This document shows positions 14,901-26,400 of a stretch of 64,000 bases of DNA, one piece after another. The DNA is from Oasisia sp. SBJ-2009 (taxonomy: Eukaryota > Annelida > Polychaeta > Sabellida > Siboglinidae). Numbering within the stretch: the stretch's first letter is position 1; every line of letters starts with the position of its first letter. The position numbers were made by a program, and so were the translations under genes. Location: assembly GCA_964017155.1 (NCBI GenBank), contig OZ024866.1:24638966-24702965 (forward strand). The letters run 5' to 3'. Under the pieces are notes generated by a model that saw only the letters and a program-made list of their open reading frames with translations, was not told the origin of the DNA and made no database searches.

Positions 14901-17900
14901 AGATTACTCAAATCCGTTGATATCACATGCATATGAATGAGACACTAATGTTAAATTGTTGTGCAGTGAAAGGTTCCTTTCCATTGTTCCTGCAAGTTCC
15001 TCAATTCCTATCACTAATTTCACATTGTCAACCTAGTTCCTTTAGTCAGTTTCTTGGACTCCTCTGATTGTCGGTGTAGCAGGCATGTTAGTTTGGATTG
15101 ACTGCACATTCAGTGTGTTAGATGGATTGAGTGCAAGTTTTGATTTGGTGGTTTGGAGTGATTATCTTTTTGGTGTATTACTTTCGAGTGTTTTGTGTGT
15201 TAGTTTGAATTGATTGCACATTTCGTACCGTATTCGTTTTATTAAGCATACAGCACGCTAAGAATTTTTAAAATTATATATGCTTTTTTGACAATGGCAA
15301 AATGGTGGTGTCAGTCGCACTGATGTAGTTTTACTGTTTCCACCAGCGTCATCCACCAGGTGGAGACACCAGATTTATTTATTCGTCCAGACATATGTGT
15401 GATTATGGAGTCAGGGGGTGCATAGATTGCAGAGACTGGTGAAACGTTGATGCTGTTGTCACTGGTTCGGTGGTTGACAAGGAAGGAACACAAAGATGAT
15501 GGATCTGATAGGATACGTTTTTGTCATGGTAGACATAGATGTTTATGCAAATAAGGACACCTATGCCTAATAGAATGAATACGGTATGTTTGTTTGGAGT
15601 GATTGCACATTTCACGTTTGTTTGACTTGATGGCATCTTTCATGAGCTGGTTTAGATTGACGTGTTAGTTTGGAGTGAGTGCACATTTGGTGTGTTTTTA
15701 AGTGAGTGCACATTTGGTGTGTTTTTAAGTGAGTGCACATTTGGCATGTTTGGAGTGAGTAAACATGTAGAGAGTGTGTGTGCAAATGTGTGTTGTATGT
15801 GTGCGTGTGTTGTGTTAGGAATACGTACACTGAATGTGTAGTTTTTTACACTTCCCACAAGAAAACCTATCACTCATACTTTTAAATACTATGTAGTCAA
15901 GTAGTAATTCAGTAGTTTACAACTAAAAGAAAGTGCTGGGAGATGGTAGGACGAAGATGAACAGTTTGTATTTGTTCTTGAACAGTCATAACAATTACAT
16001 GTTAGAAATACTGCATTTTTTTCAGAAACACTAAATAATAATGTATCCTTTATATCTCATTTTAGATCATGTTTTTTGTAATTATTATGTTTCATTTTCT
16101 CTAAGTGATCAATCTGCATTTACCTGTTACTTCTCATTTTAGACATAGTCATGCCTTGATCTCAGGAAATCATTGTAGAACATCGCAACAAAAACAAACT
16201 GTGGATTGACATTGAGAAATTAAAATGTCATAGAATTCCCACATTATATAAACTAACTTAAGTTCAGAGTTCATCAGCATCATCATTGTGCAGCCGTAGC
16301 ATTGATTAATTTCCAAACTCTGTAGCAGTGATTATTAAAACAACTGTTCTTAACTTTCCACAATGAATCACCTTCTGCCGATCGATATTTTTGCCAGTGA
16401 AAGTGTATTCATGAAAACAAATCTTGTAAATGTTTTGATTGCATTTGTACCCATCTACAAGTGTTGACTGATATCTTGTAGGTGAATAATGAAAACACAT
16501 CAGTCATGTTGATTCTGTATCACCATCCGCAGTTGTGCTCATTGTCTTCATTGAAGTATATGTGTTCATTGTAATCTGATGTGTTCATTGCAATATGTGT
16601 TCAGTGTGTGTGATCATTGTAATATGTGTGTTCATCATAATCTGATGTGTTCATTGTAGTCTGATGTATCCATGCGATATGTTCATTGTAATCTGATGTG
16701 TTCTATGTAATCAGATGGGTCTCCATCTATGCAGTGTTTCCAACCTGTCGTACACGTGTCTTTGTAGCTCTCCCGGCTACAGCAATCAGACGGTGGTGCC
16801 ACCTGGTGTCAAGATGACCTATCAGCCACCACACATGTCACATGTAAGTCGAACTTTTCTCTCTTGCATATTTTGAGTTGATGCAAATTTCAGTGTATCT
16901 CCGACACTGGCTGGTTCACATATCTTTGTTTTCGTTTCACAGTACAGCACTCCAAGATAGTGTTGTGAAGTTATTATTAATTTGTTGTTTGTTATTGTGT
17001 GAAGTCAGTGGAGACTGATGCAAGTTAGAACCTTTGCACCATGAAGACGTCTAAAACACACTGTTGAATAACACTGTCACTGTGATTGAGCTAATGTGTG
17101 CGTGGTATATGTTCTTGTTTGGGGAATGTTAACATTTTACTACTGTAACATTTTAAAATCAATTAAAGTTTCTGTACAATGCATTAATTGATTGTTCATA
17201 ATGTAAGCTCTATTTTCGGTGACTTGGGTTGTTTTACGTAATTTATGTCAATGAAAAAAATGTTTCAAATTGACATCACAATGAGCATCGCGGTAGATTG
17301 ACTAAGGGAAATGAAACTGAAGATGTTGGTAATGTGAGGATGGACATTTGCTGCTGAAACGTCTGCAGTTTGTTTGATTGTAAACTGATATTCAACCACT
17401 CATCCGAGTATCAACTTCCATTTACAAATGCAGAGTGTCTACGTCTGTAAATTATCGTGACATGTAAGGCAATCATCAACAAATATGAAATGCATGCTAA
17501 ATAAAGAATAGGACAATTTAAATATTTTGGTGTGCTTTATTTGGCTAGTTTTTGGGGTATATGTGTGTTTAATGCTAAAATATAGCAACTTAGCAGTGAG
17601 AATATGTTAAAATGAATAATTTTCAACATATGTCAATAATTTAAGAAAACAGAAATTTTCATAAAAGTAATTTTGACACATTTCAGACTTTTTTTGATGT
17701 ATTGTTGCTGTTTATGATATTGACGATGGTCTTGTTGTCTTCCCAGCATGCCGTAGGGCCACCAGGACAGATGACACCAGTGAAGATGGCGTCAACCCCA
17801 AGTCCTGCCCACTGGAACATCCCTCCTTCCCACCGGTACAGCGGCACTGCCTACGCCAACAGTCCCCGGGGTCAAAGTTCATCAGGTCACAGTGCAGGAG

Positions 17901-17938
17901 GTCAGCCACGACATCGTAATCTCATGACGCAGTTATGA
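27..17938 (+). CDS. 3' part of an unrecognised multi-exon gene (14 coding exons, about 504 residues visible)
   Basis: Exons chosen by splice sites and phase: 27-95, 470-536, 1217-1357, 4472-4528, 5074-5130, 6750-6818, 9304-9381, 10087-10248, 11334-11577, 12131-12241, 12973-13055, 13696-13806, 16768-16843, 17747-17938 (TGA). Each junction keeps one open frame. The first exon has no start codon, so the gene begins left of the window. The protein is Arg/Ser-rich early (QRQRRHRRSEESLTYTESQW, then six consecutive arginines followed by SRSPGNKK). It then has a conserved-looking patch (DQLRDIPYTTVE), a proline-rich segment with a WW-ligand motif PPPY, an 11-residue tandem repeat in exon 9, and a Pro/Gly/His/Ser-rich tail. 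It ends LMTQL, which fits a class I PDZ ligand (T-x-L). No enzymatic domain or membrane segment is visible here. The intron after exon 8 has a GC donor (AG|GCAAGT), supported by phase. It could be the cytoplasmic tail of a receptor or a scaffold protein; I cannot name the family. Exon 1 is the least certain. Confidence 0.72.
655..838 (+). mobile_element. SINE family 1, 5'-truncated copy
   Basis: It matches the 3' half of the SINE at 12528-12840 (ATATGGCTGGATGCTTCCCA, then AGGTCTGTCAGGGAAGTA, then CTGCGCTATATAAGAA). The tRNA-like head is missing, as expected of a truncated retroposon. It lies in intron 2 of the left-hand gene. Confidence 0.75.
1860..2155 (+). repeat. Dispersed repeat family X, copy 1
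   Basis: The stretch shares long similarity with 34550-34850 (inverted), 34975-35190 (direct, diverged) and 58650-58830 (direct). Shared blocks include GCGAGCAGAGTTAAC, CTTTGATGTTTA, CATGTTGAAGGTT and a 3' region reading CAGAGGAG...CCCTTTAA. No coding potential is seen. The transposon class is unknown. Confidence 0.7.
2267..3288. repeat. 32-bp minisatellite, about 32 copies, in intron 3 of the left-hand gene
   Basis: The unit is built on GATACAAACACTAGTGTACA followed by CTGTAGCTGGCA. Copies differ at few positions (ACTAGTGT / ACTGGTGT / ACTGGCGT). Each unit carries the self-complementary core GTGTACAC or ACTAGT. Long minus-strand ORFs here are translations of the repeat and are not genes. 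Confidence 0.95.
3720..5040. other. Intronic stretch with CA/CG and GT-rich microsatellites around exon 4
   Basis: A (CA)n/(CG)n run lies at 3720-3778 and a degenerate GT-rich run at 4790-5040, just before exon 5. Between them are the AT-rich intron and exon 4 (4472-4528). No other feature is recognised. Confidence 0.7.
5712..6600. repeat. (CACTGT)n / (CTCACT)n complex microsatellite, about 890 bp, intron 5
   Basis: The tract consists of CACTGT, CACTCT, CACTCA and CACCGT hexamers and tetramers in blocks. It includes an internal direct duplication (the segment with CTCAGAGTCTCACTCACTCA occurs near 5817 and 6187). Open frames across it are spurious Ser/Leu/Thr/His repeats. Confidence 0.95.
7024..9220. 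repeat. 67-bp satellite-like array, about 32 copies, intron 6
   Basis: The unit contains CATCAATGAGCAAGCTAAAA, ACTATCTAGCTGTACAACTA and TATCTTGGTAGTAAAATATA. Copies are nearly identical. Most early copies read TACATATTG and nearly all later ones TACCTATTG, which indicates local homogenisation. It fills almost the whole intron between exons 6750-6818 and 9304-9381. Confidence 0.96.
10407..11221 (+). repeat. Polypurine tract: (GGGAGA)n, pure (GGGA)n of about 135 copies, then (AGAC)n
   Basis: A strictly purine strand, with pure GGGA from about 10516 to 11057, then a G-run at about 11066-11078 and AGAC/AGAG repeats to 11219. It can form G-quadruplex or triplex structure. It sits in intron 8, whose 5' splice site is the rare GC type. 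The long EGGR-type and PPSL-type ORFs here are translated repeat. Confidence 0.97.
11350..11514 (+). repeat. Coding tandem repeat, 33 bp / 11 aa, in exon 9 of the left-hand gene
   Basis: Within exon 11334-11577 the frame set by the neighbouring exons reads PNTPYRPTQEG, PNTPYRPSQEG, PNTPYRPTHEG, PNTPDRLTQEG and then a decayed fifth copy. The other frame also stays open, so a longest-ORF search would pick the wrong frame. The repeat length is a multiple of three, so copy number could vary without a frameshift. Confidence 0.7.
12528..12840 (+). mobile_element. SINE family 1, near full length, tRNA-derived head
   Basis: The head has a pol III A-box-like TGGCTCAGGGGTAGAGC and a decayed B-box (GGTTTCAATCCTG), like a tRNA gene. 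The body ends in GATACTGCGCTATATAAGAA and a short CTTTACC tail. It matches the inverted copy at 46155-46503. It lies in intron 10 of the left-hand gene. Confidence 0.85.
13807..16767. other. Intron 12 of the left-hand gene, with short minisatellites
   Basis: About 3 kb without coding signal. It holds a roughly 33-bp repeat, about 4 copies, at 14625-14755 (core AGTCATGTGATCAGTGGAGG), a roughly 24-bp repeat at 15665-15770 (core GAGTGCACATTTGGTGTG) and a degenerate GTTCATTGTAATCTGATGTG run at 16555-16715. Confidence 0.7.
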
Positions 17939-19550
17939 TGTCACTGACCAGGTGTCATTTCTGTGGTCGTCGACACGGTGACGCGAGATGACAGTCGTGT
18001 CGTAGAACCGACGACGTGACACTTAGGCATTCCTGTGGTCAAGACAAACATTTTATAACGTAGCAATGAAAATGCAAAGTTGGTTTGGTCTACATCGCTG
18101 TTGACAGATGCTGCATCGATCAACATTAGGCCGTACTGAGATCACGCGCAGATGATCAAGACCTGAATTGCTAAATTGATGCATTTTGTCAGCTGTGCTG
18201 ATTAACTTATTATGTAAACAATGTCAGGTTCAAGTAAATTTATTGGGGTAACATGCGTATGATGCATTTAACTTTATTAACTCAAAGAGCATGTGTATAA
18301 AAAATTTGGAGTCATTTGGTTATTCATCTTGTGCATGGCACAGTTTTATAATGGTGTTGCTGAGCATTATGTTTTATTCGGGTGATGTTTATGTGCATAT
18401 ACATCAAGCGTAATATTTGGTGCCAGTAGACCAGATGGTGACCAGTAATATCCAGTAGTCTAATAAGTTTTGGTTGTTGTCAAAACACAGTGTTTTAATA
18501 ATGAGAGCATATCATTTGCGGTTTCAGATTTGTGATGAACCATAAAAGTGACGTCTTGTGACGTGTGTATGGAGAGGAACGTGTTTTATGACAGAAATGT
18601 TTTTGTCTACAGAAAGTATTTTATAACGTATGCACATACACGTCACTGAAATAAAATGTAACGCCCGCAACAACAGTTGTAGTTGGTAAAAAATTTACAT
18701 TCCCCGGATGAAATTTTTTTGCAAGTGCAGAAACGACATCCGGATATTATTTAACACTTGGAAAATGTAAGCGTGAAAACAAGACATCCATTTATATTTG
18801 GAGAAATCTTGTTTTAAAATAGATCATGTGTTATAATAATTTATGTGAGATGACAGGTCAGTTTAGGCCTTATAGCGAGTGCCACAGTAAAATCAGTGAA
18901 AATGTGAGATGTATATATATGGTTATATAGTTGATGAAAAAAGTGAACTATATAGACTAAGAGTAATACTTTTGGTGAAAATATAATTTTAAATGTTGGT
19001 CTAAATGTTTTAAAAGGCTATTAAAAATTCACTTTTATCAAAAGTATTGCTCTTTCTGCAAAACCACTTTATTGTACACTTTGATATTATTTGTTAGACT
19101 AGATAACAGTTGACATATTTCAGTAAAATTCCCATGGGACGTTTAACAAGACGATCAAATTTCCTGGAAATATCTGGTCGACCAGATTCTTATGACCTAC
19201 ATATCTCTGTTTAAACAGAAAGTGAAACCACTGAGTTAGAACAACAGTAAATGAGAATATTATGAGAATTTGCTCTGTGTATGATATGCGATGTAGCTGG
19301 ATGTAATTATATTTAAAAGTAGAAATATAATGAGTGTTCTGGGTATGGTTGTGAAATGAAATGGTATTACTTGAGGTGTACAAATAGAGTTCTTTAAGTT
19401 GCACATATCATCAAAGCCTCTGAAGTCACTGAAGGACAATATGTATCTTTTATATCAGATTTATACAAATGTATGTATGTACTGAATAGCAGTAAACTAA
19501 TGTCATTTTATAATACATTGTTTGTTGTTTGACTGATTCTGCTACACGCC
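17939..19550 (+). other. 3' UTR and downstream flank of the left-hand gene
   Basis: AT-rich sequence follows the TGA at 17936-17938. A consensus AATAAA lies at 18650. Nothing else is recognised up to the SINE at 19555. Confidence 0.5.
18650..18655 (+). terminator. Candidate polyadenylation signal AATAAA for the left-hand gene
   Basis: AATAAA about 710 bases after the stop codon. It is the first consensus hexamer I find downstream; no cleavage-site evidence is available. Confidence 0.45.
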
Positions 19551-19554
19551 ACGA

Positions 19555-19850
19555 CAGTAGGAGCAGTTGTCGCGCGGTAGAGCGCCGGACTGTCAATCGA
19601 GGGGACGGTGGTTCAATCCCACCTACCGCCCTTTTTGAAACTTAGGCAATTTCTTTCACCCCACATTTGCCTGTGTCTTTCGGAAGAGACACTAAAAGCC
19701 GGTGGTCCCTTCTATCTGGTGTCTATGCCAGGGGACCACACACAGGGGGTAAATGTGTAACTTGTAGTGGACTCACAAAGTCTTGTTGGACTTTAAACGC
19801 CCTGCAAAGGGCCCCGTCCAGTATCTGAGAGAAGAAGACAGTCAAGTCAG
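19555..19850 (+). mobile_element. SINE family 2, tRNA-derived
   Basis: The head has CGCGGTAGAGCGCCGGACTG (A-box region) and GGTGGTTCAATCCCACC (B-box). The body has CACATTTGCCTGTGTCTTTC, GGAAGAGACACTAAAAGC and GTGTCTATGCC. Related copies lie at 37955-38090 and 59072-59340. Confidence 0.85.
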
Positions 19851-21330
19851 CTGATGGGTGATTAGAAGATATGCTTACGCAGTCAGCAAAGTAAAAAAAT
19901 ACATTTTGAACGGATTATGTGTGGGTTGTCAGCACACATCAACAGATTATGTATGGGGGGGGGGGGACTGGGATAGAATACATCTGAGAAGATACAATGC
20001 TCTGTACAAATGGTGTACGATGGTGTTATCTAGCGACTCGAACTCACTCTAATGGAGATTTGGTTTTGGACTTTGTGAATGTGAGAGAACATCCTCAATT
20101 TGTCACTAAAAGCCAGTATGTTTTACACAATGTGTTACATAAACTTACACGTTATGCAACACAACCCGAAAGAAAGAAAAACGACGGTGGTACAGTGTAA
20201 CTGATTTTTATTGTCTGCCTTTCGTCATCATCAAACTGGTGTACCCAGTACTGTTTATTTTAAACATGTGCTTCAACAAGAAAAGCCAAGAGTTCACATT
20301 AACCAGAATAACACTGTACACGTGCATTTAGATATAGCAATAGTAAAAATGTCATTAGAACGGGACGCACTGTGCAAAAAACATCTTCGTTACTTTCACT
20401 TTCATTATCAAATAAAACTGCACCTGCAACAATTTGGTTGTGCGACATGAGTGATTGTCCATCTGCTTCCCACATAAACTCAAAACATCTTTCACTGTAC
20501 TCGTGAATGCTTTACTACAGCTGCAGCAACTGCACACTTGATAATATCTAAGCAGGAAACATCGTACAGCAATAAAATCCATGATTGAAATGTAAAATGC
20601 GAGCAAACAATTTGTACCAGTAGTTTCTAGCTGTGCATTTTGGAGGCTTTCTCTTCACAAAGTCGTGTTTTATAGAAGACATTCATTTGAGCAGCTCCTT
20701 TGTAGGTTTTGCTAGAGTGGATGCCATCCATAATATATAATTATACCTTTGACCAACAGAAACATTTCCAGTACCTTGACCGTCATAGTTCGATGGTTTT
20801 CCAAAGGTTGGATGTACATATGTACACAATGTTACAACTAAATTATTCATTTTTGTTGTAAGAATATCTAGGACTGGACTAGTTGCCATGAATAGGGCAG
20901 GTTATGTGCCTTATCAGATAATCATGATTACACATGGAAACATAAAATCCAGTGAGCATATTGCAGTGTGCAGCAAACTTCGGGATTCTGACAACTAGTG
21001 ACTTCTGAACAGTTTCCTACTGTCATCTTTTGGGGTCTTATAAGTTTGCAAAGTCCAAACAATTCTGCATTTAAGATTTGACAATATAAACCGACCCCAT
21101 CATCCACCAACAGGTTATGAGACACGTGACACATGCTAATTTCTAAACCTCGCATTTGATGTGACTTAGAAAATTTATGCGGTCTCCCGTTATAAACATC
21201 TACGACAGCTTGCAGCCACAAGTCAGGTGGTGACATCTACTGGACTGTCACACTCGACAGTGAAGGTATCTGACAGACCGGCCACACAGACAAGTGTCAA
21301 ACAAATCAGACTGATCCTGTTGAACCGTAC
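19851..21330. other. Gene-poor spacer, nothing recognised
   Basis: Apart from a short G-run near 19956 I see no domain, splice-linked coding frame or repeat structure. Several open frames under 105 codons exist on both strands, none with recognisable motifs. Confidence 0.5.
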
Positions 21331-21335
21331 AGGTT

Positions 21336-21905
21336 GTGAGTGACCTCTTGTTACATACAGCGACCTCTCACTACATACAATGCCCTCTTTCTACATGCAA
21401 TGACCTCTTGTTACATTCAGCGACCTCTCACTACATACAATGCCCTCTTGCTACATGCAATGGACCTCTTGTTACATTCAGCGACTTCTCACTACATGCT
21501 TGTTACTTTCAGCGACCTCTCACTATACGCAATGACCTCTTGTTACATACAGCGACCTCTCACTACATGCAATGACCTCTTGTTACATACAGCGACCTCT
21601 CACTACAGGCAATGACTTCTTGTTACATTCAGCGCAATCACTACAGGCAATGACCTCTTGTTACATACAGTGGCCTCTCATCAGAGAATTGACCTCTTGA
21701 TACATACAGTGACCTCTTACTACAGGCAATGAATGACCTATTGCTACAAAAAGTGACCTCTCACTACATGCAATGACCTCTTCTCTTACTACATACGGTG
21801 ACCTCTCACTACAGCCTGAGACCTTGTGTTACACACAGTGACCTCAAGCAACTTACAGTAACATCTTGTTACACAGGGTGACCGTATGTAACATACAGTA
21901 ACCTG
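21336..21905. repeat. Roughly 40-bp degenerate minisatellite, about 14 copies
   Basis: Alternating blocks GACCTCTTGTTACATACAG and CGACCTCTCACTACATGCAA, with increasing divergence to the right. It lies between the SINE and the 3' end of the zinc-finger gene. Short ORFs across it are repeat translation. Confidence 0.9.
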
Positions 21906-23417
21906 TCACTACAGACAATGGATGACCTCGAGCTACCAGTATACGTTGCGACCTCTTGTTACACAGATAACACAGTTGGCGACGACAACCTCTTTACATG
22001 GACAGTGTCCTCTGGTTACAGACTACAGATAGCAACCTCTCACTACAGTAAAGGTAGCAAAAGGGTCACAGCAAGTCTGCTATTAATAACCCTGGCTTGA
22101 GAAGGTGAGGTTGGCTAGAGGCATAAACGAGGTTGCTTTAACAACTCGTTCTTGGACTGTTGTAGAGTCATCTACTCAGTTTCTGCCCCATCATGATTAC
22201 TGCTTCATAATAATATCGCTGGATCTCATATTAAATAGTTTCATGAATCAGACACTGTTAGCAAACATTAAAAAAATTGCAAAAAAGTTAGTTGTATCGC
22301 AAATTAAAATGAGGCAAACAGATTTTTTAGACACATTTTGATATCAAACACAGATCACATATCTTCAGCATGGAATTGTAATCAACTCTTTACACTAATC
22401 ACCACAGAAAGTTAACGGACAGCTCATGGTATAAGTACAGCTCATTGTGTTAATATCGTGAATATGTTTGATTTTTAAAAATGGCTGGCGAGGCAGAAAC
22501 TGAGTGCTTCTGTTTGGGGTGTGAAGTGATTATTGTCATAACAATATTATAAGTATTCAACTAAAAACACTTTATTTGGTGCTGATTAATAATATTGACA
22601 CATCGACATCGCTGAACGATTTCAATTTTTTGTCAAAACATGATATCGTGCTAACATAAGGCAGAAACCAAGTAGTCCAGTATAAGTACCTCGGACACAA
22701 GGAACTCTGGCCATAGAGAACAGCATGAAGCTCACTGTGTACAACTATATAACTTTATCATATCAATCACAGACAGTCACTAGATGACCCCACATTTCCC
22801 ACTGAGCCGACTTCAAACAGAAACATTACATGCTGTGTGACAGTGTAGTGAGACTGCATAGTGTCATAGTGTAGTGTGACAGCATTGTGTGACAGTGTAG
22901 TGTGACAACATAGTGTCACTGTGTCCCTTGATATCATGTCGCAGTAACCTGGTGGACCAACCTGTCTACCAACTCCACTCACTCACTCACTCACGTCCCA
23001 ACAGAATCAATGTACAAATCACACACGTTCAGGGAAGTCTTACGAATTGATTTAAAAAGTCCAGAACACAGTCATTCAACAATAGCTCAAACTCCCCACC
23101 TGTAATTCCACTCCACAATGGCTATTAGTGTCAATCTGCATGAATTATATGCACTTCACCGTATACTATAGATGTGTTCAAACTGATATGAGCAACAAAG
23201 TTGCAGTTTGCTTCCCTATGATTCACAGTGGCACACAGACCACCCTAGACTTTGTGTGGACCGTTACAATTACTAATACTAAATAGTCCCTTAATGCTAC
23301 TGGCCGATGTACACATGTATCAATCTAACACTGAAGTCTCTTAACACTAGTGTGGCGAGTTACGATAGCGCTGCTATGGACATACACATGCGTCATTAGT
23401 CACAATCATTCAGTTCA
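21906..23417 (-). other. Probable 3' UTR and downstream flank of the zinc-finger gene
   Basis: No coding signal. A small repeat of CAGTGTAGTGTGACA type lies at 22840-22925. The first AATAAA on the minus strand below the stop codon is at 22571-22576. Confidence 0.45.
22571..22576 (-). terminator. Candidate polyadenylation signal of the zinc-finger gene
   Basis: TTTATT on the plus strand (AATAAA on the minus strand), about 840 bases beyond the stop at 23418. Confidence 0.35.
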
Positions 23418-26400
23418 TCACTGCACTGGCTTCGTTGCACGTCGCCGGGAGTAAATGAACGCCATGCCATGCGTCCGCATGTGCACACGCTTTGCATTTT
23501 CGTCGTCGAACTGTTTATAGCACACAGTACATTCGAGGGGGTTGTCTGACGTGGGAGGGCTGACCACCATGGGTGCGGGGGGTGGCACAATCGGTCGCAC
23601 GAATGTCCCTGTCCCAAATACCAGCTCATCATCCTCTTCCTCGTCTTTCACGTCCACCAAGGGCACGTCAAGGTCGACGCCAGCGTCCTTGTTATAGCGC
23701 TCGAAATCCCGCACACGATGCACCATGAACAAGTGGCGCCGCAGTGACGGTCGCGCCGTAAAACACAGTGCGCACTCGTGGCACTGCCAGGGACTGTCGC
23801 GAGTTCGATGCTTCGCGATATGCGCGACAAACGCCGCGCGATCGACGCCGCTGAAGTCGCACTTTGCGCACACAAACTTCGCGTCGACGTCGGTCTTCAG
23901 CCGCTTCACTGCCGTCGCTGCTTCAGTGGCGCCCTCTGTGCTGCTCGAGTCCGACAGCGACGATGACAAGCGCGCGAGGTCGATGTTGTTCTTGGGAATG
24001 CGGTGGACGGTGGCGAGGTGATTCACGAGCCCGCGGCGCTTCTTGAAGTGTCTGCTCACGGCGTCGTCATCGTCACACAGCCAGCAGGTGAAGGTCGGTT
24101 GCGACACGACCTTCTTCCCCTCGTGGACATCCGCGATGTGTCGTTTCGTGTCAGCGTCGTTCGCGTATGTCAACCCACACAGGTGACATGGGAACTGCGG
24201 TACGATCCCGTGCTTTACCTGCAGATGATGTGTCAATTCTGACTGTTCACTGTAGGTGTCACTGCACATGGAGCAACTGAATTCCAGCGTCGGCTCGACA
24301 TACTCGCAGTTCGTTTCACTGTTCGCTTCGTCGGAACTTTTATCGTTGTCATGTGACTTGTGCAAACGCAACGCACGAATAGTTCCATTGTGAATGCGTT
24401 GATGTTTGAGCAGTTTCGCGGCAGACGGAAAACTCTGACTGCACTGGCTGCATTGCCATGGAAACGGTTCGTTGGTGTTGACGGCACGTGAATGTGGGTG
24501 ACACTCGGATTTATGTGCTTCTAGCAACCTACCCGCCATCTCTTCGCCGCACATGTTACACATACTGAGCATGTATTTGAACGCATGCGTTGTCTCCATG
24601 TGCTTGATTAGGTCGTATTTTGTCGCTCGCACGTACTTGCACTGCGGACATTTAAAGACGTAGTGCATCAAACCACACAGTGCCGCCTCGTGGTTCTTTG
24701 TCATATGCGCGGTGAGATCCGCATGTCGCTGGTACACCGTGTCACAGTACCCGCACTTGATGATGTGTTGACTGACGGCGGTAGACGTGTGAACGGTCGT
24801 GTTGTGCTTCTCGAACGCGTCCTTGACACGGAATGCCATCGGACATGACAGGCATTTGTAATAGTTCGACGCGTGCTCCGCGACGACGTGATTGACGTAA
24901 CCAGCCGACGTGTCGAAATGTCTGTTGCACTCGTGTTCCGTGCACGTGAACCGAACCGTCCTGGTGAAGTGTAGACAGCGCCACTTGACGTGTTTGAGGA
25001 ACACAGCGTGATCGCCAGGGACAAGTTCCCCACACTCCGGACAAACATACGGCCGCTGCTTCATGTGCACGCGCACGTGCGCGCGATACCGACACGGGTT
25101 TCGCATCACCATCGTGCAGCGATCGCAATGATATAACCTCTGCCCGACTTTCACCGCCAGGTGGTGCTGCAGTTGCCCCTGTGACGTATACGCCGAGCGA
25201 CACTCGGTGCATTGAAAACGAGTTTTCGGCGGCGCCGATTTTTCGCCGCACTCGTCGACAACGAGTAGTGGCTGTGAGGCTACATCTGCATGCGTTGCAA
25301 CCGCGGCACTTTCGGTGGTTTGCGGTGTCACTGACGTCGGAAGTGACCGCGAGTCTTTGCTGCAGACTGACCAATAGACGGCCGGCATGAAGTGCTGTGG
25401 CAGTGGCGCCACCTTTGCTCGGTGCAGCCCGAACGTGTCGAGCGAGCCGGCTCGGTGCGAGTGCATGTGTAGGAGGAACGCGCAGTGGTTGTAGAAGAGC
25501 AGCTGTGTCCGACACGTGGTGCAGTGGATACGAATCGACACGCTCTTGCGGTTCAGGTGTTGGCGTAGGCTCCGCTCGTGCCAGAACGTGTCGAGGCATT
25601 CACAGCACGTGAACGTCTTTGGGGGGTCGCCGTCGAACAGCCCCGCCGGCGGCGCCGGGCATTTGTAGATGGGGACGGACTCAGGGCGTGATAACGCCTT
25701 GTTCACCCCGCCTGTCACGCACGACACCGTCACCTGCCTCATTCGCCCTCCACGGGGCGCTGATGACGCAGGCAGAATGGTGACCGTTTGAAGTTTGGCC
25801 GGTTGAGCCTGCGAGAACTGCGACTGGACGATGCTGGTCGGGGCGCTGGACACCAGCACATAGGGGCAGGCCACGGCGTTAAACGGCACCGCCGTCACGG
25901 CACTCGCCACCGCAATACTGCCAACAGATGGCGCCATGATCACACACGTATCCGATTTCGACCCAGCCGCCGTCTGCGCGTGCTTCCACATTGAATTCGC
26001 CGGATATGCCAGTCGTGCCGTGCCGCCGCTTACCATCGCACTGCCTCGCCCACCACCAGGTGGCAGCATCCGCAGTGTGACCGTCTTGACCGGTGGTCGG
26101 CCTGGCCTTGATCGGGATTCCTTCCCCGTTGTATTTTGCAACAGGTGTCGAGCCAGGTGTGGAGCTCGCACTGGGTTCACAGTCAGTGGCTGAGTCATCA
26201 GATTGTGTACACCTCTGCCCACCTGAGCCACACCTCTGTTCACCTGTCCATTGCTTCCAGCGGTTGCTGCATCGTAGCTCGTGTCCAGTTTCTCTCGTTT
26301 TACAACGATCGCTTCAGAACCGACGTGTTTCCGCTTGGTAATTTTTGAGCTAGATATAACGACGTCTGGGCCGTGTTGATCAGAGGTTAGACCCATCACA

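Noticed and set aside
19555..19630. Functional tRNA gene (A- and B-box present)
   Set aside because: No complete cloverleaf with acceptor-stem pairing; the same sequence recurs with a shared 3' body elsewhere, so it is a SINE head. The same holds for 12528, 37955, 46503 and 59072.
20211..21236. Cluster of open frames of about 70-100 codons on both strands as a possible transposase remnant
   Set aside because: No catalytic motif, terminal repeats or linked frames could be found.
24742..25599. 285-codon minus-strand ORF and several plus-strand ORFs inside the zinc-finger gene
   Set aside because: Shadows of a GC-rich coding region in other frames; the finger frame is clearly the coding one.
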